DNA from: Candidatus Jordarchaeia archaeon | Lineage (GTDB): Archaea; Asgardarchaeota; Jordiarchaeia; Jordiarchaeales; Jordiarchaeaceae | Assembly (NCBI GenBank): GCA_029856435.1 | Contig: JAHQXB010000106.1 | Location: 1-53,469 of the forward strand | Reading direction: 5' to 3' | DNA length: 53,469 bases | Part shown: piece by piece, positions 43,120-51,462 of the stretch | Layout: every line of letters begins with the position of its first letter | How positions within the stretch are numbered: position 1 is the stretch's first letter | Program-made: the position numbers and the translations under genes | Notes under the pieces: model-generated | The model's input: the letters and a program-made list of their open reading frames with translations, nothing else | Told to the model about the DNA's origin: nothing | Databases searched by the model: none

Positions 43120-44056
43120 TCCCCTTGTATGTATTTACCTTCACTTTCCGCACTCTTGGTTTATTTTTTTCTATTTTTGCGGAGTTTGCATGGCGATATG
43201 GAGGATGCCCGCCTTTACCGAACAATTCTTCGGAAACCCCCAAATCCCTGCAGAAGAAATGAGCAGAAATTGGGAAAAAGAAAAAAACACCAAAAAATTC
43301 ACGAAGGGTGCGGAATGTGGGTTTACCATGAAAAAACTTTTTTCATCCTTTGTCTGAAGCGCTTTAGCGTATGAGTGTTTTGGCTCTTGGGAGCTGATCT
43401 GGTTTTATATGCTTCCTTTCCCTAAAAGGAGGGCTACCTTATTTTCTTTTTCAGGGTGGGAAATATTCGCCAAAGCCTTCCTTCGAGGTTTAGAGCTCCA
43501 TATAATTTTGAAAAGTTTTTTGTCATCCATCCATGTGTTCAAGAGGTTTTCCTTTTTTGTGTTGATTCCTTTTTGGTGACTGGGTTGTTTGGGGGGAAAC
43601 TCCCGGTTTTTAACATAAACATGTATAAAGATGAGGGCTGGAAGTCATGTAGGGGAAAGGGACAGGGCGAAAACGCCACAAAACCAGACACAGTGAGTCC
43701 CATCTGAACATATGGCTGTCCTTTGTTGTTTCTGGCATAAACGGCTAATGAATTCTTATTTTCCCAAAAAAAGCGTTTTTGCCCTCTTTTTCAGAGACCA
43801 AAAATAACTAACGATAAAAAACTTTACAATTTCTTACTCAGTATCCGCTATTCGATCACAACAGCTAAATACATACATCCCCTTTATTTGCTAGAATGAG
43901 TAAAAACATAATTCACATACAAAAAATTTTTACTGTAGCCGAATCTATCCCCAAAACTGGAAACCCATAAAAATTTTGAAGTCGCTCCAAACCTGAAAAC
44001 TAGAAAATTACTGAAACTGGACGAACTACTTCAACCGAAAAGTGTGGTGTACCTTA
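43120..44056. other. Long gene-poor region with a structured segment
   Basis: This 937-base stretch between the RamA-like gene and panE has no convincing gene. Several short open frames overlap each other in different phases and look random. A nested set of complementary segments lies at 43630-43704. The right part (43800-44040) is C/A-rich on the + strand. I found no tRNA or other known RNA. Confidence 0.45.
43630..43704 (+). ncRNA. Candidate structured RNA (weak)
   Basis: Complementary pieces nest around a tight GGCG-AAAA-CGCC hairpin (43666-43677): GGGAC (43659-43663) with GTCCC (43697-43701), or alternatively GATGAGGG with CCCATC outside. It lies in a gene-free region. It does not match any RNA family I know; strand and ends are uncertain. 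Confidence 0.25.
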
Positions 44057-44983
44057 TTGAAAGTTGTTATAATGGGTTCTGGAAGTATGGGTAGCCTGTT
44101 TGGCGGTTTTCTCGCCAAAAGCGGGGTAGACGTCACACTTATCGACAAAAAAGCCATAACAGATACCATTAGAAAAAAGGGATTAGAAATAACTGGTGTC
44201 AGCGGCCACTACCACATCAAAGTTAAGGCTACCCATAATCCCTCAGAGGTGGGACTGGCAGATCTGGTCATGGTTATAGTGAAGGCCTACGATACCGAAC
44301 GGGCAGTCAAGGATGCTGCTCCCCTAATCGGCAAAAACACCTGGGTTATGTGTCTCCAAAATGGATTGGGAAACGAGGAAATAGCATCCCGCATAATTGG
44401 AAGGGAGAGGATTCTCAGAGGAATAACCACCAATGGTGCCATGTTTGAAAAACCCGGAAAAGTTATTCACACCGGAATCGGTGAAACCACAATAGGCAGA
44501 TGCTATGGGCCAAACACCAACGAAGTTGATAATATAGCTCAAATGATTACAAAGAGCGGGTTACCCTCAAATGTTACCCAAAATATTTCTGGAGTAGTGT
44601 GGGGAAAAGCCCTAGTAAATGCGGGAATAAATCCCTTTGGCACGCTTACCGGTCTTAGAAACGGTGAACTCTTAGAGGTTCCCGAAATAGTGGAGAGAAT
44701 TAAGGAACTGGTTCTGGAGGGAGCAGAGGTTGCACACAAACTTGGTGTACATTTACCTTTCAATCCCATTGAAAAAACTTTTGAGGTGGCTAGAGAAACC
44801 GCCCAAAATAAAAATTCAATGCTCCAAGACATTGAAAAAGGCAAGCGCACTGAAATTGACTACATAAATGGAGCAATATCTAAATATGGAAGAGAAGTTC
44901 ACGTGCCAACACCAATGAATGACCTCATAACTGCTCTGGTAAAAGGACTGGAAAAAAGAACCATAAAAAATAGAAATAGGTGA
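44057..44983 (+). CDS. panE: 2-dehydropantoate 2-reductase (ketopantoate reductase)
   Basis: It reduces 2-dehydropantoate to pantoate with NAD(P)H, the precursor for pantoate kinase. The 308 residues have the N-terminal Rossmann fold (VVIMGSGSMGSLFGGFLA), VKAYDTERAV, LQNGLGNEE, and the catalytic VWGKALVNAGINPFGTLTG. TTG 44057 lies about eight bases after GTGGTG and begins at the conserved start; the frame is open to 44042. The decarboxylase gene overlaps its stop by four bases (GTGA), so the two pantothenate-branch enzymes are co-translated. Confidence 0.91.
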   Translation: MKVVIMGSGSMGSLFGGFLAKSGVDVTLIDKKAITDTIRKKGLEITGVSGHYHIKVKATHNPSEVGLADLVMVIVKAYDTERAVKDAAPLIGKNTWVMCLQNGLGNEEIASRIIGRERILRGITTNGAMFEKPGKVIHTGIGETTIGRCYGPNTNEVDNIAQMITKSGLPSNVTQNISGVVWGKALVNAGINPFGTLTGLRNGELLEVPEIVERIKELVLEGAEVAHKLGVHLPFNPIEKTFEVARETAQNKNSMLQDIEKGKRTEIDYINGAISKYGREVHVPTPMNDLITALVKGLEKRTIKNRNR

Positions 44984-46161
44984 AAAACTTGAACCAATCA
45001 GGAGTTCCTCAAGAAAAAATCTTAGAAGAGCTGAGCGAAAAACTAAACAAAGACTTAACCTACGAATCCGGAAAAATTCTTGGAAGCATGTGTACTATTC
45101 CCCATGACTTAGCTAGGAAATTGATGACCATATACTTGGAGAAGAATCTCGGCGATCCTGGGCTATTTAAGGGAACCCAAGAAATTGAGATAGAAACAAT
45201 AAAAATGTTAGGCAGCTTATTAAATAATCCCAAAAGCTGGGGATACATTGTAAGTGGAGGAACAGAGGGCAACATAGTGGCAATGAGAATCGCCAGAAAC
45301 ATTGGAAGAACAAAAATTAGAGGTGGGACACCAGAAATAATTATCCCTACTTCTGCGCATATATCCTTCGACAAAGCCGCCGACCTACTGGGCATTCGCC
45401 TAGTCCGGGTTAACCTTGACCGGGAGTACCGCGTAAAACCTTCAGAAGTAAAAAAGGCCATAACCGATAAAACAATTGCAATAGTGGGTATAGCAGGCAC
45501 CACAAGCCTAGGCACCATAGACCCCATAGAAGAACTCTCAGAAATCGCCTTAGAAAAAAACTTGTACCTACATATAGATGCTGCCTTTGGGGGAATGGTA
45601 ATTCCTTTTCTGGAAAGGTTAGGGTATAAACTTCCCAAATTTGACTTCCGAAACCAAGGAGTTTGTTCCATAACCATAGATCCCCACAAAATGGGACTGG
45701 CACCCATACCCGCAGGCGGAATACTCTTTAAAGACCGCACTTATATCCTCGAAAACTGTTTTGAAATTCCTTACCTCGCTGGAGGAACATACGCACACCC
45801 AATAATACTCGGCACCCGCTCCGGAGCCGCAGTCATAGCCACCTGGGCAACACTAAAACACCTCGGAATAGAAGGATATACCCGAATAGTGAAAAATTGC
45901 ATGGAAGTCACGCACCAACTAGAAAAAGGGATACAGCAAATAAAAAATGTGGAACTGGCAACCAAACCCGTAATGAACATAGTAGGTATAACCTCTAAAA
46001 AACTGGACATTTGCCAAATTGACCAAGAACTGAGAAAACTTCGCTGGGCGCTGGGAAAATTTGAAAATCTCCTACGCATAGTCGTGATGCCCCACGTGAA
46101 ACCACAACATATACAACAATTCCTAGCAGACCTCGAACAAATCACGAAAAAATCAAAATAA
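44980..46161 (+). CDS. mfnA: PLP-dependent L-aspartate/L-tyrosine decarboxylase (MfnA family)
   Basis: A 393-residue group II PLP decarboxylase. Landmarks are GSMCTIPHDLARK, the SGGTEGN phosphate-binding loop, HISFDKAADLLG, GTTSLGTIDPI, HIDAAFGG, and the PLP lysine in DPHKMGLAPIPAGG. MfnA proteins make tyramine for methanofuran in methanogens, but in other archaea they decarboxylate aspartate to beta-alanine for CoA. Co-translation with panE through a GTGA overlap favours aspartate as the substrate here (inference). GTG 44980 is the start; TTG 44989 is possible. Confidence 0.87.
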   Translation: MKNLNQSGVPQEKILEELSEKLNKDLTYESGKILGSMCTIPHDLARKLMTIYLEKNLGDPGLFKGTQEIEIETIKMLGSLLNNPKSWGYIVSGGTEGNIVAMRIARNIGRTKIRGGTPEIIIPTSAHISFDKAADLLGIRLVRVNLDREYRVKPSEVKKAITDKTIAIVGIAGTTSLGTIDPIEELSEIALEKNLYLHIDAAFGGMVIPFLERLGYKLPKFDFRNQGVCSITIDPHKMGLAPIPAGGILFKDRTYILENCFEIPYLAGGTYAHPIILGTRSGAAVIATWATLKHLGIEGYTRIVKNCMEVTHQLEKGIQQIKNVELATKPVMNIVGITSKKLDICQIDQELRKLRWALGKFENLLRIVVMPHVKPQHIQQFLADLEQITKKSK

Positions 46162-46262
46162 AGAACAAAATCATCACCCCCACAAAATAAATGAACAAAA
46201 CTCTACAAATTGACTTATTTTAATTTAAATCCTAACAAAACACCGCATAAGAATTCAGAATG

Positions 46263-46353
46263 GATTAGTGAGGACCACCGTCTAGCTTGTTGCTAGGCTG
46301 GTTGCAAAGATAGGGCAAAGGTGTTTTCGGCGTATTTACGCTCTCTGGTAATC
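46263..46353 (+). ncRNA. Candidate structured RNA of about 90 nt
   Basis: An outer GATTA (46263-46267) pairs with TAATC (46349-46353). Inside lies a strong hairpin, ACC-GTCTAGC / GCTAGGC-T-GGT with loop TTGTT (46277-46302), and a second hairpin GCGT/ACGC (46330-46341). The composition is richer in G+C than its surroundings. It is not a tRNA. Strand and ends are uncertain; it could also be a 3' UTR structure of the panE operon. Confidence 0.35.
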
Positions 46354-46514
46354 TGCAGCCATAGTTTTGCGTGCTTTTCCTTGGGTAATCTCATAAAAGC
46401 CTGAGAACCGCCACAACCTAAAACACAAAACCAAGAACCAAAGAGTAAAACTCTCTAAAACACATCCATAAGTTTTAAACTTATATAGAAAACCAGAACC
46501 CGCACAGACACACA

Positions 46515-46528
46515 AATTTATAAACAAA
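46515..46528 (+). promoter_or_regulatory. Probable TATA box of the TBP gene
   Basis: AATTTATAAACAAA lies about 45-55 bases before the TTG start. A second candidate, AAACTTATATAGAA, lies at 46477-46490. TBP genes are often autoregulated through such a box; not shown here. Confidence 0.4.
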
Positions 46529-46571
46529 AAACGTGATAGGTATATGGCTAAACTCACAATGGGGGAAATAC

Positions 46572-47129
46572 TTGCCGAAGGTTCAATCTGTCCACGTAGA
46601 AAATGTAGTCGCTTCGGTCACAATAGACCAGAAAATCGACCTCGAAAAAATAGCCAGAGCAGCACTAAACGTAGAATATGACCCTGAACAATTCCCAGGA
46701 CTCGTATACAGACTTGAAAAACCAAAAACTGCAACGCTCATCTTCAGCTCAGGAAAAATGGTCTGCACCGGAGGAAAGTCCGAGAAGGAAGTTCATAAAG
46801 CTGTTAACCTTATCATAAAGGATTTGCGAGACGCCGGTATCATTGACACCAACTCAGAACCAATCATCCAGATTCAAAACATTGTCGCTTCTGCAAGTCT
46901 AGGATCGGATTTAAACCTCGAACTCGCGGCCTACACACTCCCAAACGTTATGTATGAGCCAGAACAATTTCCTGGACTCATATACCGTATGAAAAATCCT
47001 AAGGTAGTACTCCTTTTGTTCACGACTGGAAAATTAGTGGTTACAGGTGCCAAAAAGGAGGAGGAGATTTATGCTGCGGTGAATAATGTGCTTAACACTT
47101 TGACGGAGTTAGGTATTACTCGCATATAA
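46572..47129 (+). CDS. tbp: TATA-box-binding protein
   Basis: The archaeal general transcription factor that recognises TATA boxes and recruits TFB and RNA polymerase. The 185 residues form two direct repeats of the TBP saddle, each with ENVVASVTIDQKIDL or QNIVASASLGSDLNL, then YDPEQFPGLVYR or YEPEQFPGLIYR, and a F-x-[ST]GK-[ML]-V-[CV]-TG strand. TTG 46572 starts PKVQSVHVENVVAS, the family N-terminus, about eight bases after GGGG; the frame is open to 46533. Base usage changes from C/A-rich to G/T-rich within the gene. Confidence 0.95.
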   Translation: MPKVQSVHVENVVASVTIDQKIDLEKIARAALNVEYDPEQFPGLVYRLEKPKTATLIFSSGKMVCTGGKSEKEVHKAVNLIIKDLRDAGIIDTNSEPIIQIQNIVASASLGSDLNLELAAYTLPNVMYEPEQFPGLIYRMKNPKVVLLLFTTGKLVVTGAKKEEEIYAAVNNVLNTLTELGITRI

Positions 47130-47169
47130 TTTTCCCTGTCATAAAAGGGGTTGTTGTGAGCGTCGTTTT

Positions 47170-48927
47170 TTAAGTTTTGATTTTTTGGGCGTAGAGTTCT
47201 ATGGATTGTTCTATGATTTCCTTTCGTATGTTTTTGTGTGGGGATTCAGTTTCAAGGATTCTCTGGGGGATTCTCAAGTTTTTAAATTCGAATCCTTCCC
47301 TAAATTTGAATCTATATTTCTCTTTGAGTATTCTCAGACCTGTTTCCATTAGCTGGTTTTCGGTGAAGTTGAGGTCGACTGTTTTTAAGGCTTTTGCGAC
47401 TATTTCGGGGGTGTACACCCCTCTGGCAAAAAAGCATACCACGAGGCTGGATAATACTTGGCGCCAAGCTTCCTCCTTAATGAGACCATCAGCGATGTTT
47501 TGGGCGGTTAGTTCTGGGGTCTTTCCAACAGCCTTCTGATCTATACCATATCCTGCGGAGTCTAGGTGACTGTGTCTAGCTCCAGTATAGAATCCAGCGT
47601 ATCCTGCGGGACCAGTATGGTACCCTGCGGGCTCGTTCCCGCCCATCGCAAGTGCGAATTCCACTCCCCCATACTTTTCTGCAGCTTTTTCTACGCCTCT
47701 CGCAAGGTGTTTGTAGAATTGGTTTGGCTGCTCTACTATTAACTCAATCATTTTAAGATAGGTTTTATAGTCTCCCCATTTGGGTTCCAGTCCTAGGGTT
47801 TCTTCCTTTGTTACCAACTCTTTTTGGACTGCTTCTGTGGCCCAAGCAAGAACGACTCCCGTGCTAATTGCGTCCAGCCCCCAGTTTTCCACCTCATCGA
47901 TAAGTTTCAGAACGCCATTTACACTGGAGACACCCAGCATACAACCCAAAGCATAAAGTAGCTCATAATCATAGGGAACCATAGTGGTCTTGTAAAAGTA
48001 GGGTTCATCCTCATAGGGCTCTCTTAACGTCGCCAGATGGATACAAGCTACTGGACAGTGGGCGCACGCTACCCTGCGGCCCAAATATTTTTCTGCCAAG
48101 TTCTCTCCAGATATCTCCTCTGCCCCCTCAAACCATGCTTGCCCCAAGTTTCTTGTGGGCAACCCCTTCAATTCATTTAACACCAGTATATTAGAAGCTG
48201 TTCCCAGGTCATGATATTTCTGCAGGGCAGACGATTTTGTTTGCTGAGTATACAGAGTTTCATAAACTTCTTTGAAAAGTTTCCTATCCGCTACAGGGGT
48301 GGTTTTTCTTCCAGAAACCAGAACTGCCTTTAACCTCTTGCTCCCGAAAACTGCCCCCAGCCCCAATCTGCCAAAGTGGCGATATGTCTCAGTAACCAGA
48401 TTCGCATAAGTGACCAAGTTTTCCCCAGCTTTCCCAATCCGCATAATGGTTCTATTCCCCGAACCCGGTTCATTTTCTCTTATAACTCTACCTACAGTTT
48501 GGGCACTATTCATACCCCAGTATGCCGTAGCGTCTCTAAAAAACACCCTATCCTCATGAATAGCTAGGTAAACCGGGCTTTCGCTCGCTCCCTTTATCAC
48601 TATTGCGCCGTAACCCGCAGACCTAATAGCTATAGCGCTCCTACCACCAGCATGACTCTCCCCCAGATTGCCGGTATGGGGGGATTTAAACATGGCAACT
48701 GTTTTTGATGCCATAGGATAAAGGTTGGTGAGGGGCCCCACAGCAAACACTATCACGTTTCCTGGGCCAAGAGGGTCGGCGCCCTTCTCGCACTCCTCAA
48801 GTAAGAGCTGCGTGGCTACCCCAGTGCCTCCAATATACTTCTCAAAAAGCTCCTGCCTGTTTCTCACCCGGTAAAGGTGCTTTGACAGGTCAACGTACAA
48901 AACACTTGAAGGTAAAAACTGGGACAC
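47170..48927 (-). CDS. Aldehyde:ferredoxin oxidoreductase family, tungsten enzyme
   Basis: A 585-residue tungstopterin oxidoreductase that oxidises an aldehyde to its acid with ferredoxin, or the reverse. The 4Fe-4S cysteines fall at C288, C291, C295 (CAHCPVAC) and C498, close to the layout I recall for hyperthermophile AOR. Pterin-contact regions include AGGRSAIAIRSAGYGAIVIKG, RFGRLGLG-type TYRHFGRLGLGAVFGSKRLKA, and GARHSHLDSAGYG. GTG 48927 follows GGAGGTGAG and directly abuts the stop codon of the ferredoxin gene. The substrate is unknown. Confidence 0.92.
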   Translation of the reverse strand: MSQFLPSSVLYVDLSKHLYRVRNRQELFEKYIGGTGVATQLLLEECEKGADPLGPGNVIVFAVGPLTNLYPMASKTVAMFKSPHTGNLGESHAGGRSAIAIRSAGYGAIVIKGASESPVYLAIHEDRVFFRDATAYWGMNSAQTVGRVIRENEPGSGNRTIMRIGKAGENLVTYANLVTETYRHFGRLGLGAVFGSKRLKAVLVSGRKTTPVADRKLFKEVYETLYTQQTKSSALQKYHDLGTASNILVLNELKGLPTRNLGQAWFEGAEEISGENLAEKYLGRRVACAHCPVACIHLATLREPYEDEPYFYKTTMVPYDYELLYALGCMLGVSSVNGVLKLIDEVENWGLDAISTGVVLAWATEAVQKELVTKEETLGLEPKWGDYKTYLKMIELIVEQPNQFYKHLARGVEKAAEKYGGVEFALAMGGNEPAGYHTGPAGYAGFYTGARHSHLDSAGYGIDQKAVGKTPELTAQNIADGLIKEEAWRQVLSSLVVCFFARGVYTPEIVAKALKTVDLNFTENQLMETGLRILKEKYRFKFREGFEFKNLRIPQRILETESPHKNIRKEIIEQSIELYAQKIKT

Positions 48928-49353
48928 TTAACTCACCTCCCCTCCAGTTTTAATCTCCTCCAATTCTAATACGTTATAAGGACAATACTTGGCACAAATC
49001 CCACAATACACACATATTGCTGGCTTATTATTTTCATCGTCCCAAAAAACTGCCCCAATTGGACAGGCCTCAACACATTCCCCGCAACCAATACATTTAT
49101 CCTTATCTAGAGTAACGCCGTATCCCTTCCTAGATTTAAGTGCGTCAACCGGGCACACTCTTGCACAGGGGGCGGGTTCCTTACAGGCTCGACAAACAAC
49201 CACCACAAAGCCTCTCTCAACACCTCCTGCAGACTTTACATGAATGGTGCTCTTACCAAGGCCACCGACACCGAACCTGCGGGCGCAGTTCATTGAGCAC
49301 AGCTGACAGCCGGTGCAACGGTTCAAATCTACGACGCTAAGTCTACGCACCAT
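48928..49353 (-). CDS. 4Fe-4S polyferredoxin, AOR partner
   Basis: A 141-residue iron-sulfur protein with cysteine motifs for up to four clusters: CTGCQLCSMNC, CRACKEPAPCARVCP, CIGCGECVEACP and CVYCGICAKYCP. It resembles the electron-transfer subunits encoded next to some AOR-family enzymes. ATG 49353 has GGGGATGA upstream. The AOR gene begins immediately after its stop, so the pair is co-translated and probably forms one complex that hands electrons to soluble ferredoxin. Confidence 0.9.
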   Translation of the reverse strand: MVRRLSVVDLNRCTGCQLCSMNCARRFGVGGLGKSTIHVKSAGGVERGFVVVVCRACKEPAPCARVCPVDALKSRKGYGVTLDKDKCIGCGECVEACPIGAVFWDDENNKPAICVYCGICAKYCPYNVLELEEIKTGGEVS

Positions 49354-49924
49354 ATTATCATCCCCAAGTTGCTAATTTTGCGTAAATGTATTGGAGGGGT
49401 AATATGTATATTTATCGGTGATTAATCCCTTTCTGTAATAATTGAATTATTATTTTGTTTTAATATGAATGGTAACACAATTTGTGGAGAGAGGGGAGTT
49501 TTAGAATAATAGGTGAAAAATGTAAACTAGGTGGAGTAGCTGCCTATGTGTCCTTTAGTTTCAGTAACTGTGTTTCAAGAGAATGGTTCCATAGCCTTTA
49601 CATATATGTGAAAATGGTAAAGGCGTTGTGCTGCCGCCTTTAAGGCAAATCTGTAAGTTAATTCTTGTAATCTTTAAAAGAATGAAGCAAGAAGGTCTGC
49701 TTTCTTTGTGGGTGGGGTGAATCTGGAATATTCCAGCACTTAAAATAGGAAAAGCGGAATGATGGGGCTTTTCTAATTGGAGGAGAGCGCAGAAACTATT
49801 AAAGTGGGTGAGTGTTGTATTCCATGCTACTTGTGTGTAACGTAGAATCTCTGGTGTTTCCGCATGGGATGTGCGATTATCTGGCTTATTTGAATATTAA
49901 ACTAATTTGTGGGGAAATTGGGTT
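49354..49924. other. Gene-free region of about 570 bases with a hairpin
   Basis: It separates the AOR/ferredoxin promoter from the 3' end of the bax1 gene. It is G/T-rich on the + strand and carries a strong stem at 49594-49624 and a short one just after. No protein-coding gene is supported. Confidence 0.45.
49594..49624. other. Strong stem-loop in a gene-free region
   Basis: GCCTTTAC (49594-49601) pairs perfectly with GTAAAGGC (49617-49624) around a 15-base loop. A second GCC-TTTA-AGGC element follows within about 20 bases. It could be part of an unannotated RNA or a 3' end signal; no family recognised. Confidence 0.3.
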
Positions 49925-51460
49925 TTACTCTTGCTTCTTTGTTATGGTTACGTTGTCGGGGTCTAGTGCTGACCATATAACTTTGTAGCCTAGGGTTTCT
50001 AGCAGGCAGTCTACTTCGGAGATTCCTTTTTTTTGGAAGATTTTTGCTGCTTCGGAACGTTTTTTTTCTGGGAGGTTTTCCAGCTCCTGTTTTAGTTTGT
50101 TTAGCGTTTCGTTGCTTATTAGTGTGTTACCTACTAGTGTGTAGTTATCGACTTTAATGCTTTTTCTAATTGCTTCTATGGTTACCTTGTGTTTTTCTGC
50201 CAGTTCTTTTAGTGTGACGACTTCCTTGTCGGGTTTGATTGTTGTAATTTTTAATTTTGCTATGTCCTGGTTTATCTTTTTTTGCTCGAGTTTTTGTAGT
50301 ATTTCAATTATTGGTTTTAGGGGTACTTTGTTCTTATAGTATATTACTTTGCCAGGAATGTTTTCAAAGGATGAGCAGGCTAGGTTTTCGTCAACGGCTA
50401 AAATTAGTTCCTGGTTTATTTTTTCTAGTTTACTGATTTTTCTTTCGAGATATTTTTCTGTCCAGAATCCCACTATTTCCATGAGAATTTTCATTCCTTC
50501 CTTTTCAAAGGCGAAGTCTGGCACCATTACCGTTGATCCACTTATCAGTGGCTCTGGCTCTCTTACTATAGTCCAACCTATTTTTAGGGCATTGAATCTA
50601 TGGTAGAAGTCTTCCTCCACCCAGCTATCGAATTTTTCTGTTTCATTTATGCTTCTGACTGCTAATTTGTCTCTGTCTCTTTCATCTAGGGTGAAATCAT
50701 ATATTCGGGGTTTTTTTGTTACGCCTCTTCTTAGTATTGTCGCTTTTATTTGCCAGCCCTCCAGAGAGACTATTAAGGGTAGGAGCTTTGCTATAGCTGT
50801 TCCATAACGTTCTGTTAGTTTAAGGAGTGAAGCAGCCCCCTCTATGTTAATTGTGAAACTGCCGTTGCGTACTTCTGCATTGTACATTAATCCATAGTAC
50901 TTTATGGCCCTTAAAAGTTGCTGATAACCTGATTTAACCACAATTTCCATATTTGTGGCGCCAAATAACATGGTTTGAGCTAATGCGAGATTATACCACC
51001 TTAAAAGTTCAAGGGGACTAATATCTTCAAATTCTCGCAGTATCAGCTCTGATTCAGTATCTGCCCACAGCGACTTCTCCAAGTCCTCAACAGATACGCC
51101 CAGAAGGGATGCAGCTTTTTTCAATACTGATTCTCTTTGCTCCTCATTGATGATTACGCCCCATTTGTTTGCTTCCTCAAAAACTACTCTTCTCGCCTCG
51201 ATGGGATTTAGGGGGCTAGCGCTTTCAAAGCTGCATCTTCTCTCCAGAAGGACGCGTAATCCTCGAATAAATCTGTAGTTGATTCCCTCCTCAAATTCCT
51301 CAAGTACCTCTGAAAGTTCTCCTTGCTTTCTTCCCTTATACTCCTTAAAGGTTTTAATAATTTCTGCTGCTATGGCTATTTGCTCCTCATCTAGTGAAGA
51401 AAAAACGGGCATTATCCTGTTTCCCCAAATCTTGGAAACTAAAAGTTCAGAGGGCAGCAT
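49925..51460 (-). CDS. bax1: Bax1-type nuclease (DUF790), XPB partner
   Basis: A 511-residue member of DUF790, the archaeal Bax1 family that binds the XPB helicase and cuts near DNA bubble junctions. A nuclease core like Cas4/PD-(D/E)XK is visible: MVPDFAF (Asp at about 315) and, 13 residues on, EIVGFW. A C-terminal helix-turn-helix-like segment (VTLKELAEKHKVTIEAI) and a final vsr-like tail follow. It starts two bases after the XPB stop, so both are co-translated. Likely role: DNA repair. Confidence 0.88.
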   Translation of the reverse strand: MLPSELLVSKIWGNRIMPVFSSLDEEQIAIAAEIIKTFKEYKGRKQGELSEVLEEFEEGINYRFIRGLRVLLERRCSFESASPLNPIEARRVVFEEANKWGVIINEEQRESVLKKAASLLGVSVEDLEKSLWADTESELILREFEDISPLELLRWYNLALAQTMLFGATNMEIVVKSGYQQLLRAIKYYGLMYNAEVRNGSFTINIEGAASLLKLTERYGTAIAKLLPLIVSLEGWQIKATILRRGVTKKPRIYDFTLDERDRDKLAVRSINETEKFDSWVEEDFYHRFNALKIGWTIVREPEPLISGSTVMVPDFAFEKEGMKILMEIVGFWTEKYLERKISKLEKINQELILAVDENLACSSFENIPGKVIYYKNKVPLKPIIEILQKLEQKKINQDIAKLKITTIKPDKEVVTLKELAEKHKVTIEAIRKSIKVDNYTLVGNTLISNETLNKLKQELENLPEKKRSEAAKIFQKKGISEVDCLLETLGYKVIWSALDPDNVTITKKQE

Positions 51461-51462
51461 AA

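Larger units (their letters stand above)
46162..46571. other. Gap of about 410 bases with hairpin-rich segment and TBP promoter
   Basis: The left part ends the panE operon. The segment 46263-46353 has strong secondary structure (separate entry). The right part carries two TATA-like boxes before the TBP gene. No protein-coding gene is seen. Confidence 0.5.

Noticed and set aside
43109..43707. Short open frames after the RamA-like gene
   Set aside because: They overlap in several phases, lack ribosome sites and have no recognisable composition or motifs.
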